The notes beneath the pieces were generated by a model, which was not told the DNA's origin, ran no database searches, and saw only the letters and a list, made by a program, of their open reading frames with translations. The position numbers and the translations under genes were made by a program. Below, in pieces: positions 49,083 through 59,862 of a stretch of DNA of 64,000 bases (the first letter of the stretch is position 1; every line of letters begins with the position of its first letter). The stretch is from Nocardiopsis sp. CNR-923 (GTDB lineage Bacteria; Actinomycetota; Actinomycetes; Streptosporangiales; Streptosporangiaceae), in contig NZ_MKKC01000065.1 in NCBI RefSeq assembly GCF_001942255.1, positions 1 through 64,000 on the forward strand, in the 5' to 3' direction.

Positions 49083-51049
49083 GCCCCTCGGGTGACCGCC
49101 GTCCGCGCGGCCCCCAGCGTCCGGGGGCGACGGGACGGTCGGGGTCGCGGCCCGACAAGCGCCCCCGCAAGTCGTCCAGCCGCCCCGCCGGGGGCGGTCT
49201 GCCAGGCGCCGGCACCCGCTCCGGGGGCCGTCCGGGCAGGGGCGCCCGCCGAGAGCGGGCCCCGGAGCGCCGCCGGGCCGCCCCGCCGCCCCCGCCGCTG
49301 CTCAGACGGACCTTCCGCCGCGGCGACCCGCACAAGCGCGTCAAGGTCGGCGGTGTGCTGATCGTCGTGATCCTGCTCCTGTTCGCCGGTCGACTGGTCC
49401 AGATCCAGGGTCTTCAGGCCGACACCTTCGCCGAGGCCGCGGCCAACCTGCGGCTCCAGACCATCGACATCCCCACACTGCGCGGCCAGATCACCGACGC
49501 CGACGGCAACCCGTTCGCGCTCTCGGTGGAGGTGCGCACGGTCTTCGTCGACCCCGAGGAGGTGGAGGAGGACGAGCGCGACCAGCTCATCGACGAACTC
49601 GTCGCCCGCTTCGGATTGGACGAGGTCGAGGTCACCGCACGCGTGGACGCCCGCCCCAGCCGGTACCAGGTCGTGGCCACCGAAGTGCTGCCCCGGGACT
49701 GGGCGGACCTGCGCGATCTGAGCCTGTCCGGCGTGGGCTCCCAGGTCGACTACCGCCGCGTGTACCCCGACGAGACCGGCGCCGCCGACCTCGTGGGCTT
49801 CGTCGGCTCCGAGGGCTACGGCCTGGAGGGGCTGGAGGGCTACCTCGACTCCACCCTCGCCGGAGAACAGGGCAAGCGCCAGGTCGAGGTCGGCAGCGAC
49901 GGCACCCAGATCCCCATGGCGGGCGGTCTGGTCCGCGAGCCGGTCCCCGGCCAGGACGTGCGCCTGACGCTGGACCGCGACCTCCAGTGGTACACCGCCC
50001 AGGTCCTGGCGGAGCGGGTGGAGGAGCTGGGGGCCGAGGGCGGCAGCGCCATCGTCATGCGCCCGGACGGCGAGATCCTCGCGATGGCCGACTACCCGAC
50101 CTACTCCCAGGAGGACATCTCCGACGCCAGCCCGCAGGACTGGGCCAACGGCGCGGTCCACGACACCTTCGAACCCGGCAGCACCAACAAGGTCATCACG
50201 ATGGGCGCGGCCCTGGAGGAGGGGGCCACCACCCCCGACACCGTGTACACCGTGCCCTACGCCATCCAGTACTACGACCAGACCTTCCGCAACTCCAGCA
50301 ACCGCGGGACCCAGCGGCTCACGGTCAACGGCGTCATGGCCCAGTCCAGCAACGTGGGCACCATCCAGATCGCCGACCAGGTCGGCGCGGGGGTCCTGCA
50401 CTCCTATCTGGAACTGTTCGGTCTTGGCCAGCCCACCGGGCTCGCGCTGCCCGGCGAGGAGGCGGGCATCCTCACCGACCCCGAGGACTGGTGGGGCACC
50501 CAGCTGCCGTCGGTGTCCATCGGCCACGGCCTGTCGGTCAACGCCGCGCAGATGGCGTCGGTGTACGCCACCATCGCCAACGGCGGCGTGCGGGCCGAGC
50601 CGCGCGTCGTCGCCGGGACCGTGGACAGCGAGGGCGAGTTCACCGCCGCCGAGGCGGGCGAGCGGCGCCGGGTGGTCAGCGGGGAGACCGCCGAGCAGCT
50701 CGCGCTGATGCTGGAGGCGGTCACCAGCGACGAGGGAACCGCGCCCCAGGCCCGCATCGACGGCTACCGGGTGGCGGGCAAGACCGGTACCGCCAACCGG
50801 ATCGACCCCGAGACCGGCCGCTACGAGCGCGGCGCCTACACCGCGACGTTCGCCGGGTTCGCCCCCGCCGACGACCCCGAGCTGGTCGTCCAGGTGGTCC
50901 TGCACAACCCGCAGGAGTCCTACTACGGCGGGGAGGCGGCCGGGCCGGTGTTCAACGACATCATGTCCTTCGCGCTGCGGTCGATGCGGATCCCGCCCAC
51001 GGACACCGAGCCGCCCGCCATCCGCCTCTTCGAGGACGAGGAGGGCTGA
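49079..51049 (+). CDS. ftsI: Penicillin-binding protein 3 / FtsI-like peptidoglycan transpeptidase
   Basis: The septal class B transpeptidase that crosslinks new division-site peptidoglycan. The 656-residue protein has an Arg/Pro/Gly-rich cytoplasmic N-terminus (1-88), a membrane anchor (VGGVLIVVILLLFAGRLVQI, about 90-109), a dimerisation domain (TLRGQITDADGNPFALSVEV) and the transpeptidase domain with S-T-N-K at 368-371, S-S-N at 423-425 and K-T-G at 568-570. All catalytic motifs are intact. GTG 49079 overlaps ftsL. It is followed not by murE but by a gene on the opposite strand. Confidence 0.95.
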   Translation: MSPSGDRRPRGPQRPGATGRSGSRPDKRPRKSSSRPAGGGLPGAGTRSGGRPGRGARRERAPERRRAAPPPPPLLRRTFRRGDPHKRVKVGGVLIVVILLLFAGRLVQIQGLQADTFAEAAANLRLQTIDIPTLRGQITDADGNPFALSVEVRTVFVDPEEVEEDERDQLIDELVARFGLDEVEVTARVDARPSRYQVVATEVLPRDWADLRDLSLSGVGSQVDYRRVYPDETGAADLVGFVGSEGYGLEGLEGYLDSTLAGEQGKRQVEVGSDGTQIPMAGGLVREPVPGQDVRLTLDRDLQWYTAQVLAERVEELGAEGGSAIVMRPDGEILAMADYPTYSQEDISDASPQDWANGAVHDTFEPGSTNKVITMGAALEEGATTPDTVYTVPYAIQYYDQTFRNSSNRGTQRLTVNGVMAQSSNVGTIQIADQVGAGVLHSYLELFGLGQPTGLALPGEEAGILTDPEDWWGTQLPSVSIGHGLSVNAAQMASVYATIANGGVRAEPRVVAGTVDSEGEFTAAEAGERRRVVSGETAEQLALMLEAVTSDEGTAPQARIDGYRVAGKTGTANRIDPETGRYERGAYTATFAGFAPADDPELVVQVVLHNPQESYYGGEAAGPVFNDIMSFALRSMRIPPTDTEPPAIRLFEDEEG

Positions 51050-51175
51050 CGAGCAGGGCCGGGGGGTGGCTGTCGGGCCTCCGCTCCGCCTCGTCCCGCC
51101 CGTCGCCCAGCACCGTCCGGACCGTCTTGGACCGCGCTCTCCCCTCCTGCGGACGCCCGCGGCGCGGGCACGTTC

Positions 51176-52100
51176 TCACGAACCCCGCGGCGCCCGAAAC
51201 GCTCGTCCACGCGGGCGCGGATCGCGCGCACGTGCTCGGGGCCGGTACGGCAGCACCCGCCCACGAACACGGCCCCCGCCGCGCACCAGCCGACGGCGGC
51301 GGCCCCGAACTCCCCGGGAGCGCTCGTCCCCGTCCACCGGCCGCGCCGCGCGTCCCACGCCTCGCCCGAGTTGGGGTAGGCGACCGCGGGCAGTCCCGCG
51401 GCGGCCACCGCCCGCACCAGGGACGGCACGAACCTGGGCGCCGTGCAGTTGACCCCGACCGCCACCAGCCGCCCGTCCGCGTGCCACGGCGCCAGCTCCC
51501 GGGCGACCCGCGCCATCGGGGTGCCGTCGCTGATCCGCGCCCCGTCCCGGCACGAGAAGCTCATCCACGCGCGTACCCCAGGGGTCTGGCCCAACAGCCG
51601 GGCCAGAGCCCTGGCCTCGTCCAGCGACGGGATGGTCTCGCACGCCACCAGGTCGGCCCCGGCGCCGGTCAGCAGTTCCCAGCGCTCTCGGTGCCAGCGC
51701 ACCAGCCCGTCCTCGTCCAGGTCGTAGTCGCCGGTGTACTCCGACCCGTCTGCCAACGCCGCCCCGTAGGGACCCACACCCGCGGCGACCAACCCCGCGC
51801 CGAACGCGTCCCGCTCGGCGCGCGCCAGATCCACCGACCGCACGACCAGAGCCCGGGACTCGGCCTCGCCGAACCCCCGGGCCGCGAACGCCGCCGCGGT
51901 CGCCTGGTACCCGGCGGCGATCGCCACGTCGCGCCCGCCTCGAAGTAGTCCCGGTGCACCCGGCGGACCAGTTCCGGCTCCTCCGCCAGCAACCGCGCCG
52001 ACCACAGCCCGCCGCCCAGGTCGCGACCGTAGGCCTCCAACCGGGTCGCCAGTCCGCCGTCGAGCACCAGTGGTCGCCCGCCCACCGCGCCTCGGTCCAT
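51176..52100 (-). CDS. mmuM: Homocysteine S-methyltransferase, two frameshifts
   Basis: A zinc enzyme that transfers a methyl group from S-methylmethionine or SAM to homocysteine. Motifs: PLVLDGGLATRLEAYGRDLG, AIAAGYQATAAAFAARGFGE, ADLVACETIPSLDEARALAR, and the zinc Cys residues in AVGVNCTAPRF and VFVGGCCRTGPEHVRAIRA. One G is missing near 51937 (GCG-GACGTG) and one in the GGGG run near 51186; restoring both gives 308 residues ending at the stop 51176-51178. GGAGGAG precedes ATG 52100. It sits between ftsI and murE on the minus strand, splitting the dcw cluster. Confidence 0.85.
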
Positions 52101-52257
52101 GGGCTCCTCCCAGCGTTCCCCCCACCGTACCGAGCGGCCGCGGCCCGCCGCCCGCGCGCACGCGGCGTAACCTGGGACAAACGCCCACGCGGAGAAACCG
52201 GGCCGATCGCAGCGTGGAAATTACCGAGCGGTCGCCCACAGCCGTTAACCTCCACAC

Positions 52258-53940
52258 GTGCCACCGGTAATGCGACCTGAACACACCCAACTCCGTCCGC
52301 TGTCCGCCCTCGCGGCGCTGCTCGGGCCGGACACCACACTGCTGCGCCCGGGGCCGGGCGCCGACGACACCGCCGAGGTGCCCGGCGAGGAGGTGCACGT
52401 CCGCGGCATCACCCACGACTCCCGCCGGGTCCGCCCCGGCGACCTGTACGCCGCACTGCCCGGCAGGCGCGCCCACGGCGCCGACTTCGCCGCCCAGGTG
52501 GCCGAGGCGGGAGCCGCCGCCGTCCTCACCGACGCGGACGGGGCCGAGCGGGCGTCGGCCGCCGGTCTGCCGGTGCTGGTCGTCCCGGACGCGCGGGCCG
52601 CGCTCGGGACCGCGTCCGGATGGGTCTTCGGCGATCCGGCCCAGGACCTGCTCCTGGTCGGCACCACCGGAACCAGCGGCAAGACCACCATCACCTACCT
52701 GGTCGAGTCGGGTCTGCGCCGGGCCGGGATGCGCACCGGTCTGGTCGGCACCGTCGAGATGCGCGTGGGCGACGAGCGCGTCGCCTCCTCGCTCACCACC
52801 CCCGAGGCCACCGACCTGCACGGCCTGTTCGCTCTCATGCGCGAACGCGGCGTCACCGCCGCCGCCATGGAGGTCTCCAGCCACGCCCTCGCCCTGGGCC
52901 GGGTCGGCGGCACCCGCTACGACGTGGCCATCTTCACCAACCTGTCCCAGGACCACCTGGACTTCCACTCCGACCTGCGCGACTACTTCGAGACCAAGGC
53001 GCGCCTGTTCACCCCGGAGTACTGCGACATCGCCGTCGTCAACACCGACGACCGGTTCGGCCGCGCCCTCGTCGACATGGTCCGCGGCGACGGCGCCGTG
53101 CCCGTCACCACGTTCGGGGTGGACGGCTTCTCCGACGCGGCCCCCGAAGCGGGCGGCCTGGCGGCCGACTGGCGTGCCGTCGACGTCCGGCTGGGCGCCA
53201 CCGGCAGCACCTTCCGTATCGTCGGCCCCGGCGGCATGGAGGCCGACGCCTCCGTCGCCCTGCCCGGTCCGTTCAACGTCTCCAACGCCATGGCCGCCGT
53301 CGTGGGGTTGGTCGAGGCGGGCTTGCCCCTGGAGACCGCCATCGCGGGCGTGGCCGCCGCCCCCGGCGTGCCCGGACGCATGGAGTCCGTCGACGTCCGC
53401 GACGTGCCGGGCGCGCTCCAGGACTTCACCGCGATCGTCGACTACTCGCACAAACCGGGCGCGATCGAGGCGGTCCTGACCTCCCTGCGCACCACCACCC
53501 GGGGTCGGCTGACCATGGTGGTCGGCTGCGGCGGCGACCGCGACCGCGCCAAGCGCCCGCTCATGGGCGAGGCGGCGGCGCGCCTGGCCGACCACCTGGT
53601 CATCACCAACGACAACCCTCGCAGCGAGGACCCCGTCACCATCGCCACCGCGATGCTCGAAGGCGTGGTCAAGGTGCCCGAGGACGCCCGCGCGCGCGTC
53701 ACCGTCGAACTCGACCGGGCCGAGGCGATCCGCCTGGCCGTGGCCGGGGCCCGCACGGGCGACGTGATCGTCGTCGCGGGCAAGGGCCACGAGACCGGCC
53801 AGTACGTCAGGGGCGAGGTCCTGCCCTTCGACGACCGCGAGGTGCTGCGGGAGGCGTTGCGGGACCGGTGCGGGGTCAGTGCCCGTGAACGCCTGGGCGA
53901 CGCCCTGCAACACATCCACAGGGTTCCTGACGAGGGCTGA
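52258..53940 (+). CDS. murE: UDP-MurNAc-tripeptide synthetase MurE
   Basis: MurE adds the third stem-peptide residue. The 560-residue ATP ligase has HVRGITHDSRRVRPGDLYAA, the P-loop LLVGTTGTSGKTTITYLVES (about residues 130-149), MEVSSHALALGRVGG, TNLSQDHLDFHSDLRDYF, and DNPRSEDPVTIATAM. The DNPR motif indicates meso-diaminopimelate rather than lysine as substrate. GTG 52258 is the start used; GTG and ATG codons shortly inside are possible. It diverges from mmuM (157 bases between) and so needs its own promoter. Confidence 0.95.
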   Translation: MPPVMRPEHTQLRPLSALAALLGPDTTLLRPGPGADDTAEVPGEEVHVRGITHDSRRVRPGDLYAALPGRRAHGADFAAQVAEAGAAAVLTDADGAERASAAGLPVLVVPDARAALGTASGWVFGDPAQDLLLVGTTGTSGKTTITYLVESGLRRAGMRTGLVGTVEMRVGDERVASSLTTPEATDLHGLFALMRERGVTAAAMEVSSHALALGRVGGTRYDVAIFTNLSQDHLDFHSDLRDYFETKARLFTPEYCDIAVVNTDDRFGRALVDMVRGDGAVPVTTFGVDGFSDAAPEAGGLAADWRAVDVRLGATGSTFRIVGPGGMEADASVALPGPFNVSNAMAAVVGLVEAGLPLETAIAGVAAAPGVPGRMESVDVRDVPGALQDFTAIVDYSHKPGAIEAVLTSLRTTTRGRLTMVVGCGGDRDRAKRPLMGEAAARLADHLVITNDNPRSEDPVTIATAMLEGVVKVPEDARARVTVELDRAEAIRLAVAGARTGDVIVVAGKGHETGQYVRGEVLPFDDREVLREALRDRCGVSARERLGDALQHIHRVPDEG

Positions 53941-54316
53941 CGGAGCTCCAGGCCCGGACGTGACCGATCGGACGCCCCCGGGGCGCGGCCTCGGCCCCGC
54001 CCCGGACGCGTCCACGGGGGTGCGCCGTCTGGTCGCGTGGCGCGTCACGGTAGGACGGTCACGAAGTGGCGCATATTGCTCTACACGGGCCCCGACAGGA
54101 CCTCGGACACCTCAACATGTTCTAAGGTGGGTCCGGCAATCGCAGCCCGGAAACGTGCCGCAGTGGCTCCCACGGCAGCGGCGTGTGCCGTTCCGTGGCG
54201 AGGTCCGCGCGCCGTCGCGCGCACGGTGACCGCGGTGCCATCCCCTGACCTGAAACTCCGGCCGGTGGCCAAGCGCCCCTGCGCGCCGTGAGCCGGGCCT
54301 GACATGAGGAGTGGGT
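53941..54316. other. Intergenic region between murE and murF
   Basis: About 376 bases without a supported gene, unusual because murE and murF generally abut. It includes a less GC-rich part around 54060-54135 (CATATTGCTC, TGTTCTAAGGTGGG) where TAAGGT at 54123-54128 could be a -10 element. No convincing -35, hairpin or small ORF was found. Confidence 0.35.
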
Positions 54317-55763
54317 TTGATCGCGCTCACGCTCGATCGGATCGCCGAGATCACCCAGACCGCCATCGGCGGACCAGCGCGCCCCGACGCCGTCGTGGAC
54401 GGCCCGGTCGTCATCGACTCGCGCCAGGCCGCGCCGGGAGCGCTCTTCGTCGCCCTGACCGGCGAACGCGCCGACGGGCACGACTTCGCCGACGCGGCCG
54501 TCCAGGCGGGGGCGGCGGTCGTTCTGGCGTCCCGACCCGTCGACGCCCCACACCTGCTGGTGGACGGGGGGGACGACGAGGTCGTCGCGGCGCTGGCCCG
54601 CCTGGCCGCGCACGTGTCCAGGGAGCTCTCCGATCCCCGACGGGGAGCGGACGCCGCCGAGGTCGTCGGGGTCACCGGGTCGTCCGGCAAGACCACCACC
54701 AAGGACCTCATCGCTCAGGTCGTCGGGCGGCTCGGTCCCACGGTCGCTCCCGCCGGCTCGTTCAACAACGAGATCGGCCATCCGCTCACGGTGCTGCGAG
54801 CCGACACCGGCACACGCCACCTCGTGCTGGAGGTCGCCGCGCGCGGGATCGGGCACATCGCCCACCTGTGCCGTGTGGCGCCCCCGAGGATCGGCGTCGT
54901 GCTCAACGTGGGCAGCGCGCACATGGGCGAGTTCGGGGACCGCGACGCGATCGCCCAGGCCAAGGGCGAACTCGTCGAGTCGCTCCCTCCCGGCGACGCG
55001 CGGCGCGGCGGGGGCGGCGTGGCCGTCCTGAACGCCGACGACCCACGCGTGCGCGCCATGGCGTCCCGCACCGAGGCCCGCGTGGTGACCTACGGCCTCG
55101 GCGAGGACGCGACGTGCGCGCCACCGACGTGGTCCTGGGGTCGACCGGGGCCCCGTCCTTCACACTCCACCTGGGCGGCGAGTCCGCCCCGGTGCGGTTG
55201 GCGCTCGTCGGCGCCCACCAGGTACACAACGCGTTGGCGACCGCCGCGGTCGCGACGAACTCGGCATGGACATCGCGGCGATCGCCGATGCCCTGGGCGC
55301 GGCGACCCCGGTGAGCCGGTGGCGCATGGAGGTCACCGAGCACGGCGGCGCCACGCTCGTCAACGACGCCTACAACGCCAATCCCGAGTCCATGCGGGCG
55401 GCCCTGGCCACCCTCGGCGCCCTCGCCCGCGACCGGCGCTCCATCGCGGTGCTCGCCCACATGGCCGAACTCGGTGAGGACGGTCGCGCGGAGCACGAGC
55501 GGGTCGGTGAGCTGGCGGCCCGCACGGGCGTGTCCCACCTGGTCGTGGTCGGCGAGGAGGCCGAGGGCATCGCCGTCGGCGCCGAGCGCGCCGCCGGGGA
55601 GGGGCGGTGGCGTGGCGAGACCGTCCGGGTGCCGGACGCCGAGGCGGCCGCCTCGGCGGTGCGCGAGCGGATGCGCGCAGGAGACGTCGTCATTGTGAAG
55701 GGATCGCGGGTGGCAGCGCTCGAAAGGGTTATCGACCTCATCACCAAGGGTGATGTCCAGTGA
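54317..55763 (+). CDS. murF: UDP-MurNAc-tripeptide:D-Ala-D-Ala ligase MurF, two frameshifts
   Basis: MurF adds D-Ala-D-Ala to complete the pentapeptide. Segments: [41 protein letters not shown]-loop [36 protein letters not shown] and [20 protein letters not shown]; then, after a missing G near 55111, [20 protein letters not shown] and [16 protein letters not shown]; then, after a second missing G near 55257, [20 protein letters not shown] and [20 protein letters not shown]. The restored length is 482 residues. TTG 54317 with GAGGAG five bases upstream gives the family-typical MIALT start. The stop overlaps the mraY start. Confidence 0.92.
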
Positions 55764-56832
55764 TCGGCATCTCCATCGCGGCGGCGCTCTCGCTCGTCGT
55801 GTCCATGGCGCTGATGCCGCCGCTGATCAAGCTCCTGTACCGGTTCAAGTTCGGCCAGGAGGTCCGCGACGACGGGCCCGAGGGCCACAAGACCAAGCAG
55901 GGCACGCCCACCATGGGCGGCATCGTCATCATCCTCGGCGCCCTGGTCGGCTACTTCGGGTCGCACCTGGTGCTCTGGCTGCTCCAGCCCGCCGCCACCG
56001 GTCCCACCGCATCCGGCCTGCTGGTGATGTTCCTCTTCGCCGGCATGGGCTGCGTCGGCTTCCTCGACGACTTCATCAAGATCTACAAGCGCCGCAGCCT
56101 GGGCCTGCGCAGCGGCGCCAAGATGATCGGCCAGGCCATCGTCGGCGTCGCTTCGCCTACGGGGTCACCCAGTTCCCCAACGGGTACTCCTACACCCCGG
56201 CCGCCCCCAGCCTGTCCTTCCTGCGCGACTTCGGTCCCGCGCTGATGCTCCCGCTGTTCATCCTGTGGGCGCTGTTCCTCATCGTCGGCTTCTCCAACGC
56301 GGTCAACCTCACCGACGGCCTGGACGGCCTCGCCACGGGCGCGACCATCCTGTCGCTGGTCGCCTACGTCATCATCGGCAACTGGCAGCTGCGCCAGTCC
56401 TGCGTGTCCTACCTGGCCACCAACTGCTACACGGTCCGCGACCCCCTCGACCTGGCCGTCGTCGCCTCCGCCGTCCTCGGCTCGTGCATCGCCTTCCTGT
56501 GGTTCAACGCCCCGCCCGCCAAGATCTTCATGGGCGACACCGGTTCCCTGGCCCTGGGCGGACTGATCGTCGGCCTGGCCATCACCACCCGCACCCAGCT
56601 CCTGCTGCTGCTCATCGGCGGTCTGTTCGTCATCATCACCCTGTCCGTGATGATCCAGATCAGCTCGTTCCGCCTGACCGGCAAGCGCGTCTTCCGGATG
56701 GCTCCGCTCCAGCACCACTTCGAGCTCAAGGGGTGGGCCGAGACGACCATCGTGATCCGCTTCTGGATCATCCAGGGCCTGTTCGTGGCGATCGCCATCG
56801 GACTCTTCTACCTCGAATGGATGCCGAGGTAG
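55760..56832 (+). CDS. mraY: Phospho-MurNAc-pentapeptide translocase MraY, frameshifted
   Basis: MraY attaches phospho-MurNAc-pentapeptide to undecaprenyl phosphate, forming lipid I. The ten-segment membrane protein contains [72 protein letters not shown] and [17 protein letters not shown] missing C near 56153 breaks it: QAIVGVA should continue [20 protein letters not shown], which the next frame supplies. The restored length is 357 residues. GTG 55760 overlaps the murF stop by four bases. Confidence 0.93.
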
Positions 56833-56836
56833 CGCC

Positions 56837-58275
56837 GTGCCCGACCACGAGAACCCAACCGCGCCCGCCCTCGCCGGCCGCACGGTCTGCGTCGCCGGAC
56901 TGGGCGTCTCCGGCCCCCCCGCCGCCCGCGCGCTCCTGGCCCGCGCGCCCGCGTGGTCGTCGTCGACGGCCGCGACGACGACACCACGCGCGCGGTCGCG
57001 GCCGAGCTGACCGACGCCGGAGCCGAGGTCGTCCTCGGCCGCACCCCCCTGCCCGAGGGCTGCGACCTGGTCGTCACCTCGCCGGGTTGGCGCCCGGACT
57101 CCCCGTTGCTGGTCCGAGCTTTCGAGGCCGGGATCGAGGTCATCGGCGACGTCGAACTGGCCTGGCGGCTCAAGCCCGCCGACCAGGTCTGGCTCGCGGT
57201 CACCGGCACCAACGGCAAGACCACCACCGTCCGCATGCTGGAGGCGATGCTGCTGGCCGACGGTCGCGACGCGCTGGCCGTCGGCAACGTCGGCACGCCT
57301 GTCATCGACGCCGTCCTGCCCGACGCGGACGGACGCGTCCACGACGTCCTGGCGGTCGAGCTGTCCAGCTTCCAGCTGCACTGGTCCCGCACCGTGCGGC
57401 CGCACGCGGCCGTCGTGCTGAACGTGGCCCCCGACCATCTGGACTGGCACGGCGGTCTCACCGCCTACGCCCGTGCCAAGGGCCGGGTGTACGCGAGCGG
57501 CACCGTCCGCGTGGTCAACACCGCCGATCCCTGGTCGGTGCGCCTGGCCGAGGAGGACGGCGACCCGCACACGCCGCTGGTCGGCGTCGGTCTGGGCACC
57601 CCGAGGGCGGGGGAGCTGGGCGTGGTCGAGGATCTGCTGGTGGACCGCGCGTTCGTCGCGGAGCCGCACAGCACCGCGGAGGAGCTGGCCCGCCTCGCCG
57701 ACGTGCGCCCCGCCGCGCCGCACAACGTCGCCAACGCCCTGGCCGCAGCCGCGCTGGCCCGGTCGATCGGGGCCGCGGCGGAGTCGGTCAGGGCCGGACT
57801 GACCGCGTTCGTCCCCGAACCGCACCGCATCGCCCACGTGGCCGCGGTGGACGGCGTCGACTACGTCAACGACTCCAAGGCCACCAACCCGCACGCGGCG
57901 GCGGCCTCGCTCAGCGCCTTCCGCCCTGTGGTGTGGATCGCGGGCGGCCTGCTCAAGGGCGCCGACGTCGACGACCTGGTCGCCGCGGCCGCCGACCGCC
58001 TGCGCGGCGTCGTCCTCATCGGCGCGGACCGGGCGCGGCTGCGCGAGGCCCTGGTCGAGCACGCGCCCGACGTCCCGGTGGTCGAGGTCCTGGGCCCGGC
58101 CGCGGACGCGCCCGAGGGGCACACCGTCATGGACGCGGTGGTGGCCGCGGCCGCGGACCTGGCCGAGGAGGGTGACACGGTGCTGCTGGCGCCCGCCGCC
58201 GCCTCCATGGACATGTTCACCAACTACCCCGAGCGGGGCCGGTTCTTCACCGAAGCCGTCGAGCGGCGACGCTGA
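56837..58275 (+). CDS. murD: UDP-MurNAc-L-alanine:D-glutamate ligase MurD, frameshifted
   Basis: MurD adds D-Glu to UDP-MurNAc-L-Ala. The first frame reads LAGRTVCVAGLGVSGPPAAR (Rossmann-like uridine-binding domain); one base is missing near 56949, after which the next frame continues VVVVDGRDDDTTRAVAAELT. Other motifs are the P-loop VWLAVTGTNGKTTTVRMLEA, ELSSFQLHWSRTVRPHAAVV, LNVAPDHLDWHGGLTAYARA, VNDSKATNPHAAAASLSAF and the C-terminal LAPAAASMDMFTNYPERGRF. The restored length is 479 residues. GTG 56837 lies four bases after the mraY stop. Confidence 0.92.
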
Positions 58276-58440
58276 GTAGCCGCACGCTTCCCTTGCGCGA
58301 CCATCGTGCGTGCGGGGGCCCACCGGTGTGCTCGGTACCACCCTCCCGAGCGCCAAAGATGGCCAACACGCGGAAAATGTCCGCGCTCCCGCGCGTGCCC
58401 GTGCGCCACTATTGAGGCGCGAATCGTGCGGAGGGTGTGG

Positions 58441-59862
58441 ATGGCGACGACAACGGTCCCAGGGATGGCCCGGCCCCGAGGGCGCGCGGCGACCGGCGGG
58501 CGTGAACGCGCACTGTGGCGCGAGTGGGCGCGGTCCCTCGACCGTCCCCTCACCTCCTACTACCTGGTGCTGGGCACCGGGGTGATGCTCATCGCCCTGG
58601 GCCTGGTCATGGTGCTGTCGTCCACGATGGTCAACTCGATCACCGAGACGGGCTCCGCCTTCTCGATGTTCCAGCGCCAGATGGTGTCGGCGTGCATCGG
58701 CCTGCCGCTCATGATCGTCGCCTCCCACCTGCCCCTCACGGTGTTCCGCATCGCGGGCTATCCGGCGATGATCATCTCCGTCCTCCTGCTCCTGCTCACC
58801 GCGTTCCAGGGCACCGAGGTCAACGGCGCCATGCGCTGGCTGGAGATCGGCGGACTGACCATCCAGCCCTCGGAGCCCGCCAAGCTCGCGTTCGCCCTGT
58901 GGGGCGCCAACGTGCTCGCCCGTCGCGAGGAACTGCGCGAGATGACCGAGTGGCGGCACCTGCTGTTCCCGCTGCTGCCCGGTGTCGGCCTGCTCGCGCT
59001 GCTGGTGCTGCTCGGCTCCGACCTGTCCACGACGCTCGTCCTGCTGCTGGTCTTCCTGGCCCTGCTGTGGGTGGTCGGCGCGCCAGGCCGGATGTTCGTG
59101 GCGATGTTCGGCCTGGTGCTGGCGCTCGCCGTGATCATCATCGCGATCGAGCCCTACCGCATCACCCGCGTCACGGCCTTCCTCGACCCCGGCGCCGACC
59201 CCACCGGGGACGGCTTCCAGTCGCTGCACGGGCTGTACGCGCTGGGCACCGGCGGGGTGTTCGGCGTCGGCATCGGCGCCAGTCGGGAGAAGTGGGGCTT
59301 CCTGCCCTTCGCCGAGTCCGACTTCATCTTCGCGATCATCGGCGAGGAGTTCGGTCTGATCGGCACGCTCGTCGTCGTCTCCCTGTTCGGGGTGCTGGGC
59401 TACGCCGGCCTGCGGGTGGCCCGGCGGGTCGAGGAGCCCTTCGCGCGACTGGCGGCCGTCGCCGTCATCGCGTGGATCCTCGGCCAGGCGATGATCAACA
59501 TCGCCGCCGTCATCGGCCTCGTGCCCGTCACCGGCATCCCGCTGCCCCTGGTCTCCTACGGCGGTTCGTCGCTCGTGCCGACCATGCTGGCGCTCGGCGT
59601 GCTGCTCGCGCTGGCCAAGTCCGAGCCCCAGGCGCGAAAGGCCCTGGCGGCCCGGGGCCCCAGTAGGCTCCAAAGGGCCCTAAGCTGGCTGGGCCTGGAG
59701 AATGTCGGCGCCTCGGTGCACAAGCGGGGCGGCGCCACCGTCACCAGGCGTTCCACCACGGCGCGCGGCCCCCGCGGGAACCGTGGCGCAAGGACGACGG
59801 CCAAGCACAGGAGCGGACCGGTCCCGGCGGGTGACCGGCCAAGGAGGAATCGGCGACCATGA
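58441..59862 (+). CDS. ftsW: Lipid II glycosyltransferase FtsW
   Basis: FtsW is the septal SEDS-family peptidoglycan glycosyltransferase working with FtsI. The 473-residue protein has about ten membrane segments starting [20 protein letters not shown], and the signatures [27 protein letters not shown]-equivalent [57 protein letters not shown] and [18 protein letters not shown]. The C-terminal tail (about 75 residues) is basic, Arg/Thr-rich and cytoplasmic. ATG 58441 has GGAGGG just upstream; the frame is open further upstream without support. It overlaps murG by four bases. Confidence 0.95.
   Translation: MATTTVPGMARPRGRAATGGRERALWREWARSLDRPLTSYYLVLGTGVMLIALGLVMVLSSTMVNSITETGSAFSMFQRQMVSACIGLPLMIVASHLPLTVFRIAGYPAMIISVLLLLLTAFQGTEVNGAMRWLEIGGLTIQPSEPAKLAFALWGANVLARREELREMTEWRHLLFPLLPGVGLLALLVLLGSDLSTTLVLLLVFLALLWVVGAPGRMFVAMFGLVLALAVIIIAIEPYRITRVTAFLDPGADPTGDGFQSLHGLYALGTGGVFGVGIGASREKWGFLPFAESDFIFAIIGEEFGLIGTLVVVSLFGVLGYAGLRVARRVEEPFARLAAVAVIAWILGQAMINIAAVIGLVPVTGIPLPLVSYGGSSLVPTMLALGVLLALAKSEPQARKALAARGPSRLQRALSWLGLENVGASVHKRGGATVTRRSTTARGPRGNRGARTTAKHRSGPVPAGDRPRRNRRP

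Noticed and set aside
50923-51175. Continuation of the homocysteine methyltransferase frame into the ftsI 3' end
   Set aside because: The extra residues are low-complexity. One missing G in the GGGG run near 51186 gives a normal C-terminus and the stop at 51176.
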